NCBI RefSeq assembly: GCF_030848505.1
Contig: NZ_JAVDDU010000009.1
Span: 81,228-145,227, forward strand
Length of the DNA: 64,000 nt
Source of the DNA: Marinimicrobium hydrolyticum
GTDB taxonomy: Bacteria; Pseudomonadota; Gammaproteobacteria; Pseudomonadales; Cellvibrionaceae
Direction of reading: 5' to 3'
Shown piece by piece: positions 34,224 through 43,291 of this stretch. Position 1 is the stretch's first letter, and every line of letters begins with the position of its first letter. The position numbers and the translations under genes were made by a program. The notes below the pieces were generated by a model. The model saw nothing but the letters and a program-made list of their open reading frames with translations, did not search any database and was not told where the DNA came from.

Positions 34224-34241
34224 GCTCCAGCGCGCTGGAGC
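34224..34241 (+). promoter_or_regulatory. Perfect 18-base palindrome in the purC leader
   Basis: GCTCCAGCGCGCTGGAGC is fully self-complementary and lies 20 bases downstream of the -10 element. It could be a repressor operator (it does not match the PurR box) or a leader hairpin with a tight loop. Confidence 0.4.
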
Positions 34242-34292
34242 CTTCCGGATTTATCTTATCCTTCAGTCTCTAACACCCACCGGACACTGACT

Positions 34293-35396
34293 ATGAGTCT
34301 TGCGGACAAAGTATTGGCGGCCAACAACGATCTTCCCATCCGGACCCGCGAACCGGTGCACAGTGGCAAGGTCCGCTCCGTGTACTGGTTGACCCCGGAA
34401 GACAGCGCGCGCCTGATCAAAGAACGGCACTACCCAGTGGCCGCCGATGCACCCCTGGCGATCATGGTGATCAGCGACCGCATTTCCGCTTTTGATTGCA
34501 TCTGGCGCGGTGAAGGCGGCCTGAACGGTGTGCCCGGCAAAGGCGCCGCTCTGAACGCCATTTCCCACCACTGGTTCAGTTTGTTCCGCCAGCACGGGCT
34601 GGCGGACAGCCACATTCTGGATGTGCCGCACCCGCTGGTTTGGATTGTGCAAAAAGCCCGGCCCATCAAAATTGAAGCCATTTGCCGGCAATACATCACC
34701 GGCTCCATGTGGCGCGCCTACAGCAAAGGCGAGCGCGAGTTCTGCGGCATCACCCTACCCGATGGTTTGGAAAAAGATCAGCGCCTGCCGGAGTTGTTAA
34801 TCACACCTTCCACCAAAGGCATTTTGAAAGGCATCCCCGGCGTACCTGAAGCCGACGATGTGAACATCAGCCGCGCTGATATTGAAGCGAATTACCAAGC
34901 GTTCAATTTCTCCCGGCCGGAGGACATCAATCACTACGAAACCCTGCTGAAAGAAGGCTTCAACGCCATCAGTCAGGAGCTGACCAAGCTGGATCAAATA
35001 TTTGTCGATACCAAATTTGAATTTGGCTACGTGACCGATGCCCAAGGCCAGGAAAAACTTATTTATCTGGACGAAGTGGGCACGCCCGACTCTTCCCGTA
35101 TTTGGGACGGCCCCGCACACCGGCAAGGCAAAATCATCGAACAATCCAAAGAGGCCTTCCGGCAGCTTTTGTTAAACCACTTTCCGGACCCGGACATATT
35201 GTTAAACAAAGACCGCATGCCCGAGCGTGAAGCACTGGCCCGCGACAACCTACTGCCCAGAGACGCCTTGCTGGCCGTCTCGGAAACCTATGTGGGCATG
35301 GCGGAAAAAATACTCGGCACCAAGCTTGTGTTGCCGGAAAACCCCAAAGACGAAATCATCCAGCGGTTACGGGATGACTACGGTTTAGTTGATTAA
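34293..35396 (+). CDS. purC: SAICAR synthetase PurC (long form)
   Basis: A 367-residue phosphoribosylaminoimidazole-succinocarboxamide synthase, of the longer class compared with E. coli PurC (237). It joins aspartate to CAIR with ATP in purine synthesis. The ATP loop [11 protein letters not shown] is near residue 28, SDRISAFDC near residue 66, the conserved RQYITGSMW near residue 132 and [14 protein letters not shown] near residue 255. TAATG overlap with the DUF349 gene shows translational coupling. Confidence 0.94.
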   Translation: MSLADKVLAANNDLPIRTREPVHSGKVRSVYWLTPEDSARLIKERHYPVAADAPLAIMVISDRISAFDCIWRGEGGLNGVPGKGAALNAISHHWFSLFRQHGLADSHILDVPHPLVWIVQKARPIKIEAICRQYITGSMWRAYSKGEREFCGITLPDGLEKDQRLPELLITPSTKGILKGIPGVPEADDVNISRADIEANYQAFNFSRPEDINHYETLLKEGFNAISQELTKLDQIFVDTKFEFGYVTDAQGQEKLIYLDEVGTPDSSRIWDGPAHRQGKIIEQSKEAFRQLLLNHFPDPDILLNKDRMPEREALARDNLLPRDALLAVSETYVGMAEKILGTKLVLPENPKDEIIQRLRDDYGLVD

Positions 35397-38182
35397 TGGC
35401 CATGAAATTTCTTAAAGGTTTACGCAAATCCAAAAGTCAGCCACCGAGCTTGGAATCCCAGCTCGAAACACTGGTGGATAAACCCGAGGCCGAACTGCAG
35501 GCCCTGGCCCAAAGCGATGCTCAGGAAGCGCTGCGCGAAGCGGCGATCGCACGGTTAAATTATTGCCCGGCACTGTTGGAACTGGCTCAAAACTCCAGCA
35601 GCGGTCGACTGCAACAAGCCGCGCGCAAACGGCTGGGCGAGTTACTGGAATCCGAACAGGTGTCTCTGCAGCAATTGCGTCAGGACCTGCCGGACCCGCA
35701 ACTGTGGCTCACCATCGGCAGCTACTCCGTTCGCACCAGCCAGCAATTGCTGGCGCAAATCAGCGAGCCGGCGGAATTTTTACACCTGGCCATTCACGGC
35801 GCCACGATTACTATTCGCCAAGCGGCTGCGGAAAAACTACACACCCGGCCCGAGCTGGAGCAGTTGTGCCAAGCCGCCCAGGGACGGGACAAAACCGTTT
35901 ACCGGCTGGCCAAAACGCAGCTGGATCAGTTTAAAGCCGAGGACGCACGCCAGGCGGAGCGGGAAGCCCAAGGCCGAGTGATCTGCGAAAAACTGCAGCA
36001 GCTGGCCCGAGTGCCCAGCGACCCGTTGTACGCTGCGAAACTCGAGAAGCTGGAACAAGACTGGCAAGCTCTGGCTCAAGAGTTACCGCCCGAACTGCAC
36101 AACCAATACCGTGACGCCCTAAGTGAATGCCAGGCACCCCTGCGCGCCGCCGCTGAAGCTCACGCCGAACAACAAGCCCAAGAGGCCCTGCGGGAGGAGC
36201 GGAAAAAGACCGCACGCGCTGCCAAAAACCAGGCCAATACTCTACTGCGTTCACTGTATGACGCCGATCAGGAAGCGTTAAGCGGAGAAATTTTTCCAGC
36301 ACAGATCCAAACCTTGCAACAGCAAGTTGAAACTCTGACTGAACTTCCAAAGCCGGAGCGGGAATCGCTTCAAGCCCTAATTGTCAGCGCTGAGCAACTG
36401 TTGGAGCTGATGCGTGAACACGGCACTTTAACGACACTCACCGAAGCACTAGCCAAGACAGAACCCGGCGCCGACGAGCACGAAAAAAAGACACTGCGGC
36501 GCGCGCTCCACGCTAGCCGAAGTTTAGAAGCGCCTTTGCCAGAGTCCGTACAAATGGCGAGTGGCGTGTTGGAGCAGCGCGAAGCCAGCGCCAAGGAAGC
36601 TGGCCGTGCCAAGCGCCAGCAGTTGCGCGAGCTGGAGCAACTGGCACGGCGCGGCTTGGCCGCTGCTAACGGTGGCCGAGTACGCCAAGCGCGCGGGATT
36701 CATCACGCCAGTTTGGAACAGCGCGCCACCGTGAGCGACTTGCCCAGCCACCTCAGCGCTCAATTGGAAAAACTGGATGAAGCCGTTGAACGGTTAAGTG
36801 ACTGGCACGAATTCGCCGTCACACCCAAAAAACACGCACTCATTGAACAGATGCAGCAGCTCACCGAGAGCACCTTGGCGCCGGACGATCTGGCGCGCAA
36901 AATTCACGATTTGCAGGACGACTGGAAGCAACTCAGTAAAGGCGTACCCCACGCGGACGAAGAACTGTGGCAGCAATTTCAGGCGGCCTCAAAAAAAGCG
37001 TTTGCACCTTGCCGGGAATTTTTTGAAGCTCAGGCAAAGGAGCGTGAAGAAAACCAAGCGCATCGGGACCAGCTCATTGAACAGCTACAAACCTACTTAG
37101 ACGGTTACGACTGGGACAATCCGATTTGGAAGGATGTGGAACGCACCTTTAAGCAAGCAAGAGAGGAGTGGCGCCGTTACTGGCCCGTACCCCGCCAAGC
37201 CGCCAAAGCCCAGGAAGCGCGTTTTGAACCGCTCATGGACCAACTGCACGGCAAGCTGACAGAAGCCTACGACCGCAACAAGTCCGCCAAGGAACAATTA
37301 GTGGCACAGGCACAACAGTTAGCCCAGCAAGATGACCTGAATGCGGCCATCGAAGGCGCCAAGCAGCTGCAATCACGGTGGAAGGACATTGGCAAATGCC
37401 GTCCCCGTGACGACACCCAGCTGTGGAAAACCTTTCGCCAGCACTGCGACGCCATTTTCGCCCGCCGCCAGGAAGAGCACGCCGCGGCGGATCAAGTGCG
37501 CCAAGAGCAGCTTGAGCAGGCTCAGTCCATTGTCACCCGCTTGGAATCACTGCTCGAACAGGACGCAGCCGAATTGCGCCGTGAGCGGGACACCATCCGC
37601 ACGCTAAAAGCGGAATTCGACGGGCTCACCCAACTGCCCCGCGCCCAAGCGCCGAAGGTAAAAACCCAACTGCAAAAACTTCTAAGCTCCATCGACCAAA
37701 AACTGGATCAGGAGCGGGCTCAAGCTAAAGAGCGCCAATGGCAAAAATTGAATCAAGCCAACGCCGCCCTGCACCAGGCCGAAGTCGCCGTGTTACAAGG
37801 CAAAGATACCGCGCCTGCGCTGACCAAAGCACAAACCGCCCTGGAAGAAGTCGAGCAATGGCCGGGCAACAGCCGGGAGCTATTACACGAACGCTTGAAC
37901 ACGGCGCCACAGATAACCCCAGAGGTGCAAAAAAACAGCGTGCAAAGCCTGCAGGAATTGTGCATCCGCGCCGATATTTTCGCCGGAGTGGAGTCGCCCG
38001 CAGAAGAACGCCCGGCGCGCATGAACTATCAAATGCAGTTGCTACAGAAGGGACTGGGGCAAGCCACGCAGGACAACCCGGACGCCTTGCTGGTGGACTG
38101 GCTATCACTGCGCGGCCTGGACAATGAGCAATATGAAGCGGGTTTGAAAAGGCTTAAGCCAGTGCTTTTTGGAGGTCGTTAG
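35396..38182 (+). CDS. Large coiled-coil DUF349 protein
   Basis: The product has 928 residues, highly charged, mostly helical, rich in Gln, Glu and Ala. DUF349-type three-helix units are visible, for example around residues 480-560 (WKQLSKGVPHADEELWQQFQAASKKAF) and 570-640 (VERTFKQAREEWRRYWPVP), with another at about 655-705 (LQSRWKDIGKCRPRDDTQLWKTFRQHCD). No signal peptide, so cytoplasmic. DUF349 proteins are poorly understood; I offer no function. The start overlaps the purC stop. A 95-base piece of this gene (source near 37496-37597) is repeated, decayed, at 38933-39027. Confidence 0.85.
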   Translation: MAMKFLKGLRKSKSQPPSLESQLETLVDKPEAELQALAQSDAQEALREAAIARLNYCPALLELAQNSSSGRLQQAARKRLGELLESEQVSLQQLRQDLPDPQLWLTIGSYSVRTSQQLLAQISEPAEFLHLAIHGATITIRQAAAEKLHTRPELEQLCQAAQGRDKTVYRLAKTQLDQFKAEDARQAEREAQGRVICEKLQQLARVPSDPLYAAKLEKLEQDWQALAQELPPELHNQYRDALSECQAPLRAAAEAHAEQQAQEALREERKKTARAAKNQANTLLRSLYDADQEALSGEIFPAQIQTLQQQVETLTELPKPERESLQALIVSAEQLLELMREHGTLTTLTEALAKTEPGADEHEKKTLRRALHASRSLEAPLPESVQMASGVLEQREASAKEAGRAKRQQLRELEQLARRGLAAANGGRVRQARGIHHASLEQRATVSDLPSHLSAQLEKLDEAVERLSDWHEFAVTPKKHALIEQMQQLTESTLAPDDLARKIHDLQDDWKQLSKGVPHADEELWQQFQAASKKAFAPCREFFEAQAKEREENQAHRDQLIEQLQTYLDGYDWDNPIWKDVERTFKQAREEWRRYWPVPRQAAKAQEARFEPLMDQLHGKLTEAYDRNKSAKEQLVAQAQQLAQQDDLNAAIEGAKQLQSRWKDIGKCRPRDDTQLWKTFRQHCDAIFARRQEEHAAADQVRQEQLEQAQSIVTRLESLLEQDAAELRRERDTIRTLKAEFDGLTQLPRAQAPKVKTQLQKLLSSIDQKLDQERAQAKERQWQKLNQANAALHQAEVAVLQGKDTAPALTKAQTALEEVEQWPGNSRELLHERLNTAPQITPEVQKNSVQSLQELCIRADIFAGVESPAEERPARMNYQMQLLQKGLGQATQDNPDALLVDWLSLRGLDNEQYEAGLKRLKPVLFGGR

Positions 38183-38293
38183 ACCTCCCGTTGCCTATAA
38201 GCTGAAAAACACCGTCAGCATTGTTCCCATGATAATATGCCTGCCAACCGGTCGTCGCGACGAGTGGACCGCCTTGGACAAATGGACCTAGTC

Positions 38294-38866
38294 ATGAAAG
38301 AAATGTTGTTACTCTTCAGTGCCCTTTTCCCCTCATCGGACTACGAATTCCAACACTTTTCCGTCGAAGCGCTCTTACTTTATGACATTGAGAAGGGGTG
38401 GTTAAAGGGCACTCAAAGCCACCGAATTCCCCGTGGCTACCGGGCTGCCTACGCTTTTAACTCTTTCGTGGCAGTTGAACTATCCGACCTGCATTACGGC
38501 CGCTACCGAAAGACCACCGACGACGGTCATACGCGCAGAGTTTGGAACGAGAAAGCATCGGCCCTAACGGGGGGCATACGAGTGAGCCTGCCACTCAAAG
38601 CACGCTTTTCCTTGGTTGGCCGAGTCGGCGCTGCACGCAGGAAGGAAGAAGCTCAATGGAATTACCGGTACGTTGGTGAGGGCTGGCACTACGAAATGCC
38701 AGCTTCCTCTCAATCCAGGAAGTTTCGGACCCATGGGTATTATGGAGCGGGCCTACAACTGGATGTCGCGAGTCGGGGTTTTGTTGGAATCGAGTATACA
38801 GCGACCATTAATTCGAGTGATCTTGGCTCCAGCAAATCTGCGTTGTCCGTGGGGGTCAGGTTTTAG
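38294..38866 (+). CDS. Outer-membrane beta-barrel-like protein, copy 1
   Basis: A 190-residue paralogue of the gene at 39157. Shared features: FSVEALLLYD...EKG, RATYTFN-like RAAYAFNSFVAVELSDLHYGRYR, RVSLPLKARFSLVGRVGAAR, and a last strand ending in Phe (VGVRF), the usual end of outer-membrane barrels. The N-terminus (MKEMLLLFSALFPSSDYEF) is a poor signal peptide without the AHA-type cleavage site of copy 2, so export may be impaired. The start at 38294 is the ATG nearest this segment; an in-frame ATG at 38237 gives a less sensible N-terminus. Possibly a decaying duplicate. Confidence 0.6.
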   Translation: MKEMLLLFSALFPSSDYEFQHFSVEALLLYDIEKGWLKGTQSHRIPRGYRAAYAFNSFVAVELSDLHYGRYRKTTDDGHTRRVWNEKASALTGGIRVSLPLKARFSLVGRVGAARRKEEAQWNYRYVGEGWHYEMPASSQSRKFRTHGYYGAGLQLDVASRGFVGIEYTATINSSDLGSSKSALSVGVRF

Positions 38867-39156
38867 TCGTAAACTACAACCTAAACTTCCTGCGGCAACG
38901 GCGGCCCATGCTCTTTTAGAACCGCCATTAAAGTGCAACAAGAAGAGCAGCTTGAGCAGGCTCAGCCGCTTGGAGTCATCGCTCGAACAGGTCGCGTCCA
39001 AATTGCACCGCGAGCATGGTGCATCCAGCGCTCCTGATCAGGCCAGAGTGGAATAGTAGGTACCTAAAAATAAGATAATGACCAGTAAATTTTTCATGAC
39101 AATATCCGCCACTTGATCATACAATACGGAGTCGCCACCACCCAAGGATTAAGGCA
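38867..39156. other. Duplication junction with fragments of both flanking genes
   Basis: No intact gene. Bases about 38872-38925 repeat the 3' end of the GMC oxidoreductase gene with its downstream sequence (GGCAACGGCGGCCCATG occurs here and near 39764). Bases about 38933-39027 repeat part of the DUF349 gene (AAGAGCAGCTTGAGCAGGCT, CGCTTGGA, GCTCGAACAGG), with an 11-base deletion. The rest is the leader of barrel copy 2, similar to the leader of copy 1 (CATGAxAATAT). The order matches a tandem duplication followed by deletion. Confidence 0.75.
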
Positions 39157-39741
39157 TTGAAGAAACAAATCATCCTAGCCACTCTGCTGTCTCTACTGGT
39201 GGTTTCGGCCCATGCGGATCAGAACATTTCGGTGGAAGGGCTTTGGATCTTTAACGCAGAAAAGGGCCGCTTCGCCGATGCTTCGAATAAACGAACTCCC
39301 CTTGGCTTAAGAGCCACCTACACCTTTAATCCCACCGTAGCCGCTGAACTCGCTTTACAAGACTACGGCCGCTACCAATCGGTTAGAGAATACGGAACTA
39401 CGCAAACCCTTCGGAACGAGAAGGCCTCGGCACTGATGGCGGGATTACGCTTGAGTTTGCCACTAAGCGAACGCTTGACTGTGGTAGGGCGTATCGGGGC
39501 GTCGCGCTGGGAACGGGAGGTCAAATGGACCCCTACGAACCTCGGCTATGGTGAAGCCCCAGACAGAGCAGTCCCCCGGAATATCAAGGAGTACAGCATC
39601 TACGGCTACCAAGGCATAGGCTTACGGGTGGATATCACCCAGCAGTGGTTTGCGGGCGTGGAGCATACGACAACCAAAACCTTCCATTCGCATAATCTAG
39701 GCTCCAGACTTTCCGCTGTGTCTGTGGGCTATAACTTTTAG
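39157..39741 (+). CDS. Outer-membrane beta-barrel-like protein, copy 2
   Basis: A 194-residue protein with a clear signal peptide ending VVSAHAD near residue 20, then alternating strands of an eight-stranded-type small barrel and a terminal VGYNF (aromatic C-terminus recognised by the Bam complex). It resembles OmpW/OmpA-like small porin domains in size but I cannot name the family. The start is TTG at 39157 with AAGGA 8 bases upstream; no ATG fits. Tandem paralogue of the 38294 gene, with 3' end facing the GMC oxidoreductase. Confidence 0.7.
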   Translation: MKKQIILATLLSLLVVSAHADQNISVEGLWIFNAEKGRFADASNKRTPLGLRATYTFNPTVAAELALQDYGRYQSVREYGTTQTLRNEKASALMAGLRLSLPLSERLTVVGRIGASRWEREVKWTPTNLGYGEAPDRAVPRNIKEYSIYGYQGIGLRVDITQQWFAGVEHTTTKTFHSHNLGSRLSAVSVGYNF

Positions 39742-39748
39742 TTGTAGC

Positions 39749-41407
39749 CTAGACCTCCCGAGGCAACGGCGGCCCATGTTCCTTCAAAATATGCTCTGAC
39801 ACCCAATAGCCCAGGGCCATAATGGTGAGCACCGGGTTAAAGGCGCCGTTGGTGACATGCAGGCTGCCATCGGCGATGTACAGGTTATCGATACCATGCA
39901 CTTGGCCGTATTTATTGGTCACCGATGATTGGGGGTCATCCCCCATACGACAGGTGCCCGCCTGGTGCTGCGATGCACCGACACCCAACCCCGGCAGACT
40001 TTTCCAGATATCCACGGCACCGGCCGCCTCCAACCATTGCGCCGCTTTGTCGGCGATAAACTTGGCGGCTTCCATATCCTGATCCAACCGATAGCCGGAC
40101 AATTTGACCACCGGGATTCCCCAGTGGTCGCGCACCTCATCACTCACTTGCACTCGCGATTCGAAATTGGGCATTTCCTGAATCGGGCCGCGTATGCTGG
40201 CCCGGCGGTGGAAGTTCCGGCGCTGAAATTCTTTGTGGTCCCTACCCCAACGGGCACTGCCCGGCGGGCGCACTTTGGTGAAGGCGTACGGGAGAGGGAT
40301 AAAATCGTTGGCCAACATGGCGCCACCGACAATGCCCGGATTGTTGTGGGCAAAATCGCAGATGGCCACGCTGGCGCCCGGGCCCACATCATCGTAGATG
40401 TCCTCGGCAAACAAACCATCGGCGCCCGTATAGGCGTGATCCTGAAGGTTGCGCCCCACCCAATCGTACTTATTGCCGATGCCATTGGGATGATGGGTTG
40501 AGGCGGAGTTTAGCAACAGCCGGGGCGTTTCCGTTGCCGATGCGGCCAACACGACAATGTCGGCAGTTTGCTCGCGCAACTGATCGTGCTCGTCAAAGTA
40601 GGACACGCCGGTTACCCGACCCTTACTGTTGGTGAGAATTTTGGCCACCTTGCAGTTCACCCGAAGGTCGCAATTGCCTGTGGCCAGCGCAGTGGGAATC
40701 ACCGTGTTGTGAGTCCCGTTCTTAGCGTTGACCCGGCAGGCAAAGCCGACGCAATTGCGCACATGAATGCACTGCCCTCGGCCTTGGTAAGGTTCGGAAT
40801 TCCTTAACATGGGAATGGAAAAAGGATGGAAGCCGGCTTTGCGAGCCCCGGCCTCCAGAATCCGCGCTTCGCGGTTATGGCCAAAGGCCGGCATGGGGTG
40901 CGGCTTTTTTCGCGGCGGCGCGAACGGGTTTTTGGAGTCATCCCCGGAAACGCCAATCTCCCACTCGGCCTTTTCGTAATAGGGTTCCAGATCCTGGTAG
41001 CCGATCGGCCAATCCGCGAGGCTGGAGCCCTCCACTTCACCGTAGGTGGACTTCATGGTGAAGTCTTCTTGCATAAAACGCCAGGCCATGGCCCCGTAGG
41101 CCACCGTGCCGGAACCCACGCAGGCGGCAATGTTTCCGTAAGCCCACTCATTGGGGTACACGATGCGTTCAGTACCGTCGCGATCCACAGCCACGCGCCG
41201 GTAGCGCTGCATATCCGGGCCGAAAAACGGCTTGAGCGGAAAGCCGCGCTGCGAAGTCAATTCATCATCCCGGTGATCGGAATAGTTCACCCAATCACCG
41301 CGCTCAAACAGTACTACCGACAGACCCGCGGCACTCAGCTCCTTGGCCACCACACCGCCACCTGCACCCGCGCCTACGATCACAACATCTACGTGTTCAT
41401 TTGCCAT
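39749..41407 (-). CDS. GMC family FAD oxidoreductase
   Basis: The product has 552 residues. The N-terminal dinucleotide motif VDVVIVGAGAGGGVVAKEL binds FAD, followed by GSGTVAYGAMAWRF and, at the end, HQAGTCRMGDDPQSSVTNKYGQVHGIDNLYIADGSLHVTNG-like blocks with the conserved catalytic His/Asn region. Glucose-methanol-choline family members oxidise sugars or alcohols. The gene directly follows one for gluconate 2-dehydrogenase subunit 3, so a membrane-linked sugar or sugar-acid dehydrogenase is likely. The usual third subunit, cytochrome c, is not adjacent. ATG 41407 is preferred over the upstream TTG because GGAAG lies 9 bases before it. Confidence 0.88.
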   Translation of the reverse strand: MANEHVDVVIVGAGAGGGVVAKELSAAGLSVVLFERGDWVNYSDHRDDELTSQRGFPLKPFFGPDMQRYRRVAVDRDGTERIVYPNEWAYGNIAACVGSGTVAYGAMAWRFMQEDFTMKSTYGEVEGSSLADWPIGYQDLEPYYEKAEWEIGVSGDDSKNPFAPPRKKPHPMPAFGHNREARILEAGARKAGFHPFSIPMLRNSEPYQGRGQCIHVRNCVGFACRVNAKNGTHNTVIPTALATGNCDLRVNCKVAKILTNSKGRVTGVSYFDEHDQLREQTADIVVLAASATETPRLLLNSASTHHPNGIGNKYDWVGRNLQDHAYTGADGLFAEDIYDDVGPGASVAICDFAHNNPGIVGGAMLANDFIPLPYAFTKVRPPGSARWGRDHKEFQRRNFHRRASIRGPIQEMPNFESRVQVSDEVRDHWGIPVVKLSGYRLDQDMEAAKFIADKAAQWLEAAGAVDIWKSLPGLGVGASQHQAGTCRMGDDPQSSVTNKYGQVHGIDNLYIADGSLHVTNGAFNPVLTIMALGYWVSEHILKEHGPPLPREV

Positions 41408-41425
41408 ACACAAAAACTTCCAAAA

Positions 41426-42016
41426 TCAGGAGGATCGCGGACGCATGGGCACTTGTTCTACAAACAGCCCAAGCATTTTGTAACTCGCGTAGTTTTTATT
41501 GCCACCGTGTTTCGGGCTGCCGTAATAACCCATCATGCAGTGATCCACCAGCACCGAGAAAAACAGCGAAGGGGCAAAATGGCCCCACAAACGCCGCTCC
41601 GGCCCGGAATCGTAGACTCCCGCTTCAATGTCCGTCAGGTAGAGGATCTGCTCCTGCTCACCCAACTCAGTGAAAATGACCTCGTGGCGGGATTTGCAGG
41701 CCTCGTTAAGGGCCGGCAGGCAGGCTTGGTACATCTCCAGCGAATCACTGAGATGTTTGCCCAGCTGTTGATCAATAAAGTGCGGCACCCGGGCGTCTTT
41801 GCCACCTGGATTACGGGAATCGGGCGGAATTATGCGGTCGGCCAGGATTTCCACCAGCTGGCCTTCACGGCGGGTCAGCGTCTGGTACGGGGAAATAAGG
41901 CCATTGGAGCAGCCCGACATCACGGCACTGCCGGAGACCATCACACCGCTCAGGGCGGCAGAAGATTTTAAAAAACCGCGTCGGGAAACTGATTTGCACT
42001 GCACTCGGATCACCAC
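41426..42016 (-). CDS. Gluconate 2-dehydrogenase subunit 3-like protein
   Basis: A 196-residue protein with a Tat signal (SRRGFLK at about residues 10-16, then a hydrophobic stretch ending SGCS, which could also serve as a lipobox). The following LTRREGQLVEILADRIIPPD and HFIDQQLG segments are typical of the gluconate 2-dehydrogenase small subunit, which carries the FAD subunit across the membrane with it through Tat. It ends 18 bases before the GMC start. The start codon is GTG and uncertain, as no good ribosome site is seen. Confidence 0.85.
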   Translation of the reverse strand: MVIRVQCKSVSRRGFLKSSAALSGVMVSGSAVMSGCSNGLISPYQTLTRREGQLVEILADRIIPPDSRNPGGKDARVPHFIDQQLGKHLSDSLEMYQACLPALNEACKSRHEVIFTELGEQEQILYLTDIEAGVYDSGPERRLWGHFAPSLFFSVLVDHCMMGYYGSPKHGGNKNYASYKMLGLFVEQVPMRPRSS

Positions 42017-42208
42017 AGGCTGATTGCGAATCCGCGCCTTGGCGGATAGTCCACCCGACTATACGCAAGGGCTTAATGTGCCGCAATACTCGGCAGGGTG
42101 TGTTGCGAACTGTCCCTCGCCTTCGCATTGACTGGCCAGGGTGGCTCCCAAACGCCAACTCTGTATACTTTACCTTCCGAACCACCTTAATCAGCGAGGT
42201 AATGTCGC

Positions 42209-42595
42209 ATGCGAACTCGAATCACTGCCGTTACCCTTGGAACCGCCCTGGCGAGCCTGCTGTTGTGGGCATCCAGCGCGGCGGGTCATCACGGCTGGGC
42301 CTGGACGGAAGAGGAACAGGTTGAAATGACCGGCACCATTACGGAAGTTTACATCGGCCCCCCGCACCCGCGCCTGATGATTGAAACGGAAGATGGCCCT
42401 TGGCAAGTGGATCTGGGCAATCCTCGCCAGACCCGCAATGCCGGCTTTGTGGAAGGCGAAGCGGAGGTTGGCGATGAGGTTCTGGTGCGCGGACATCGCT
42501 CGGCGGACAGTGACGAGCGCCTGATCAAGGCGGTGCGTGCCACTATTGATGGCAAGCAGTACACCTTCTACCCGAACCGGGTGCGCGAGGACTGA
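42209..42595 (+). CDS. Exported DUF6152-like protein
   Basis: The product has 128 residues with a signal peptide ending near SSAAGHHGW (residues 25-29). The HHGWAW start of the mature protein and the MTGTITEVYIGPPHPRLMIE core match small periplasmic proteins of the DUF6152 type, an OB-like beta fold. Role unknown. Its TGA overlaps the ATG of the next gene, so the two are coupled. Divergent from the Tat-subunit gene. Confidence 0.75.
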   Translation: MRTRITAVTLGTALASLLLWASSAAGHHGWAWTEEEQVEMTGTITEVYIGPPHPRLMIETEDGPWQVDLGNPRQTRNAGFVEGEAEVGDEVLVRGHRSADSDERLIKAVRATIDGKQYTFYPNRVRED

Positions 42596-43071
42596 TGCTG
42601 ATGGCAGTGCTGCTGAGCCTGGGCGATACCGCCCTAGCGTCGGCGCTGCGCCAGTCAACCATCGCCTACCCACTGGTCAGCTCGGCGCACATCCTGGGCC
42701 TTGGCCTGCTGATTGGCGCCGTGGTCACCCTGGATTTGCGCCTGTTGGGCGCCATCCGACGGGGCACGCTGAGCGAACTGGCGCCATTGATGAGCCGTCT
42801 CGCAGCAGCCGGTCTGCTGCTGGCCCTGGTGACCGGCCCTCTGCTGTTCAGCGTGCAGCCCGCGCATTATCTGGATAACCGTGCATTCCTGCTCAAGGTG
42901 ATATTCATCAGCCTGGGCTTATTGAACGTGTTGGTGGTTCACCAATTGCCGCACTGGAAAGCCGTGCTGGCTGGCCAGCCCGTCGCTCCCATCCTAAAAC
43001 TGAACGCTTCTCTATCGCTAGCGCTGTGGCTGGCTGTGCTCTTGTCCGGGCGGTGGATCGCTTTTGTATAA
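42595..43071 (+). CDS. Four-helix membrane protein (DUF6644-like)
   Basis: The product has 158 residues with four or five hydrophobic helices. His residues at SSAHILGLGLLIG and VHQLPHW fall in helices, as in DUF6644/DUF2214-type proteins and small b-type cytochrome-like membrane proteins. With the DUF6152-like partner it forms a two-gene operon ending at a strong hairpin. Possible redox or metal role is inference only. Confidence 0.7.
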   Translation: MLMAVLLSLGDTALASALRQSTIAYPLVSSAHILGLGLLIGAVVTLDLRLLGAIRRGTLSELAPLMSRLAAAGLLLALVTGPLLFSVQPAHYLDNRAFLLKVIFISLGLLNVLVVHQLPHWKAVLAGQPVAPILKLNASLSLALWLAVLLSGRWIAFV

Positions 43072-43211
43072 ACCTTTGCACTTCTACACCGCCAGCCGTA
43101 TGGGAATGGTGGAGCACACGTATTGAAAGCCCGTCAGGGACGCTAAGGACGTCAGCCTGCAGATCATCAAAAAATCCGAGTTTGCATACTAAGTTTGTAT
43201 CGCAGAACTGT

Positions 43212-43242
43212 CACAACCGCCGCCCCTCGGGCGGCGGTTGTG
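43212..43242. terminator. Bidirectional terminator hairpin
   Basis: A perfect 14-base-pair stem (arms CACAACCGCCGCCC / GGGCGGCGGTTGTG, loop CTC) lies between two convergent genes. Only short T runs follow on either side, so it may work with Rho or by strong stem alone. Confidence 0.7.
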
Positions 43243-43291
43243 TTACTGATCAGCACTTCTTAGCCGAACCAGAGATGTTCTTTCCAGGGGA

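Noticed and set aside
34224..34241. PurR operator before purC
   Set aside because: The palindrome does not match the known ACGCAAACGTTTGCGT box.
40826..41971. 381-codon open frame on the plus strand
   Set aside because: It lies opposite the GMC oxidoreductase and its Tat subunit, which have clear family motifs. The plus-strand product has no protein-like pattern.
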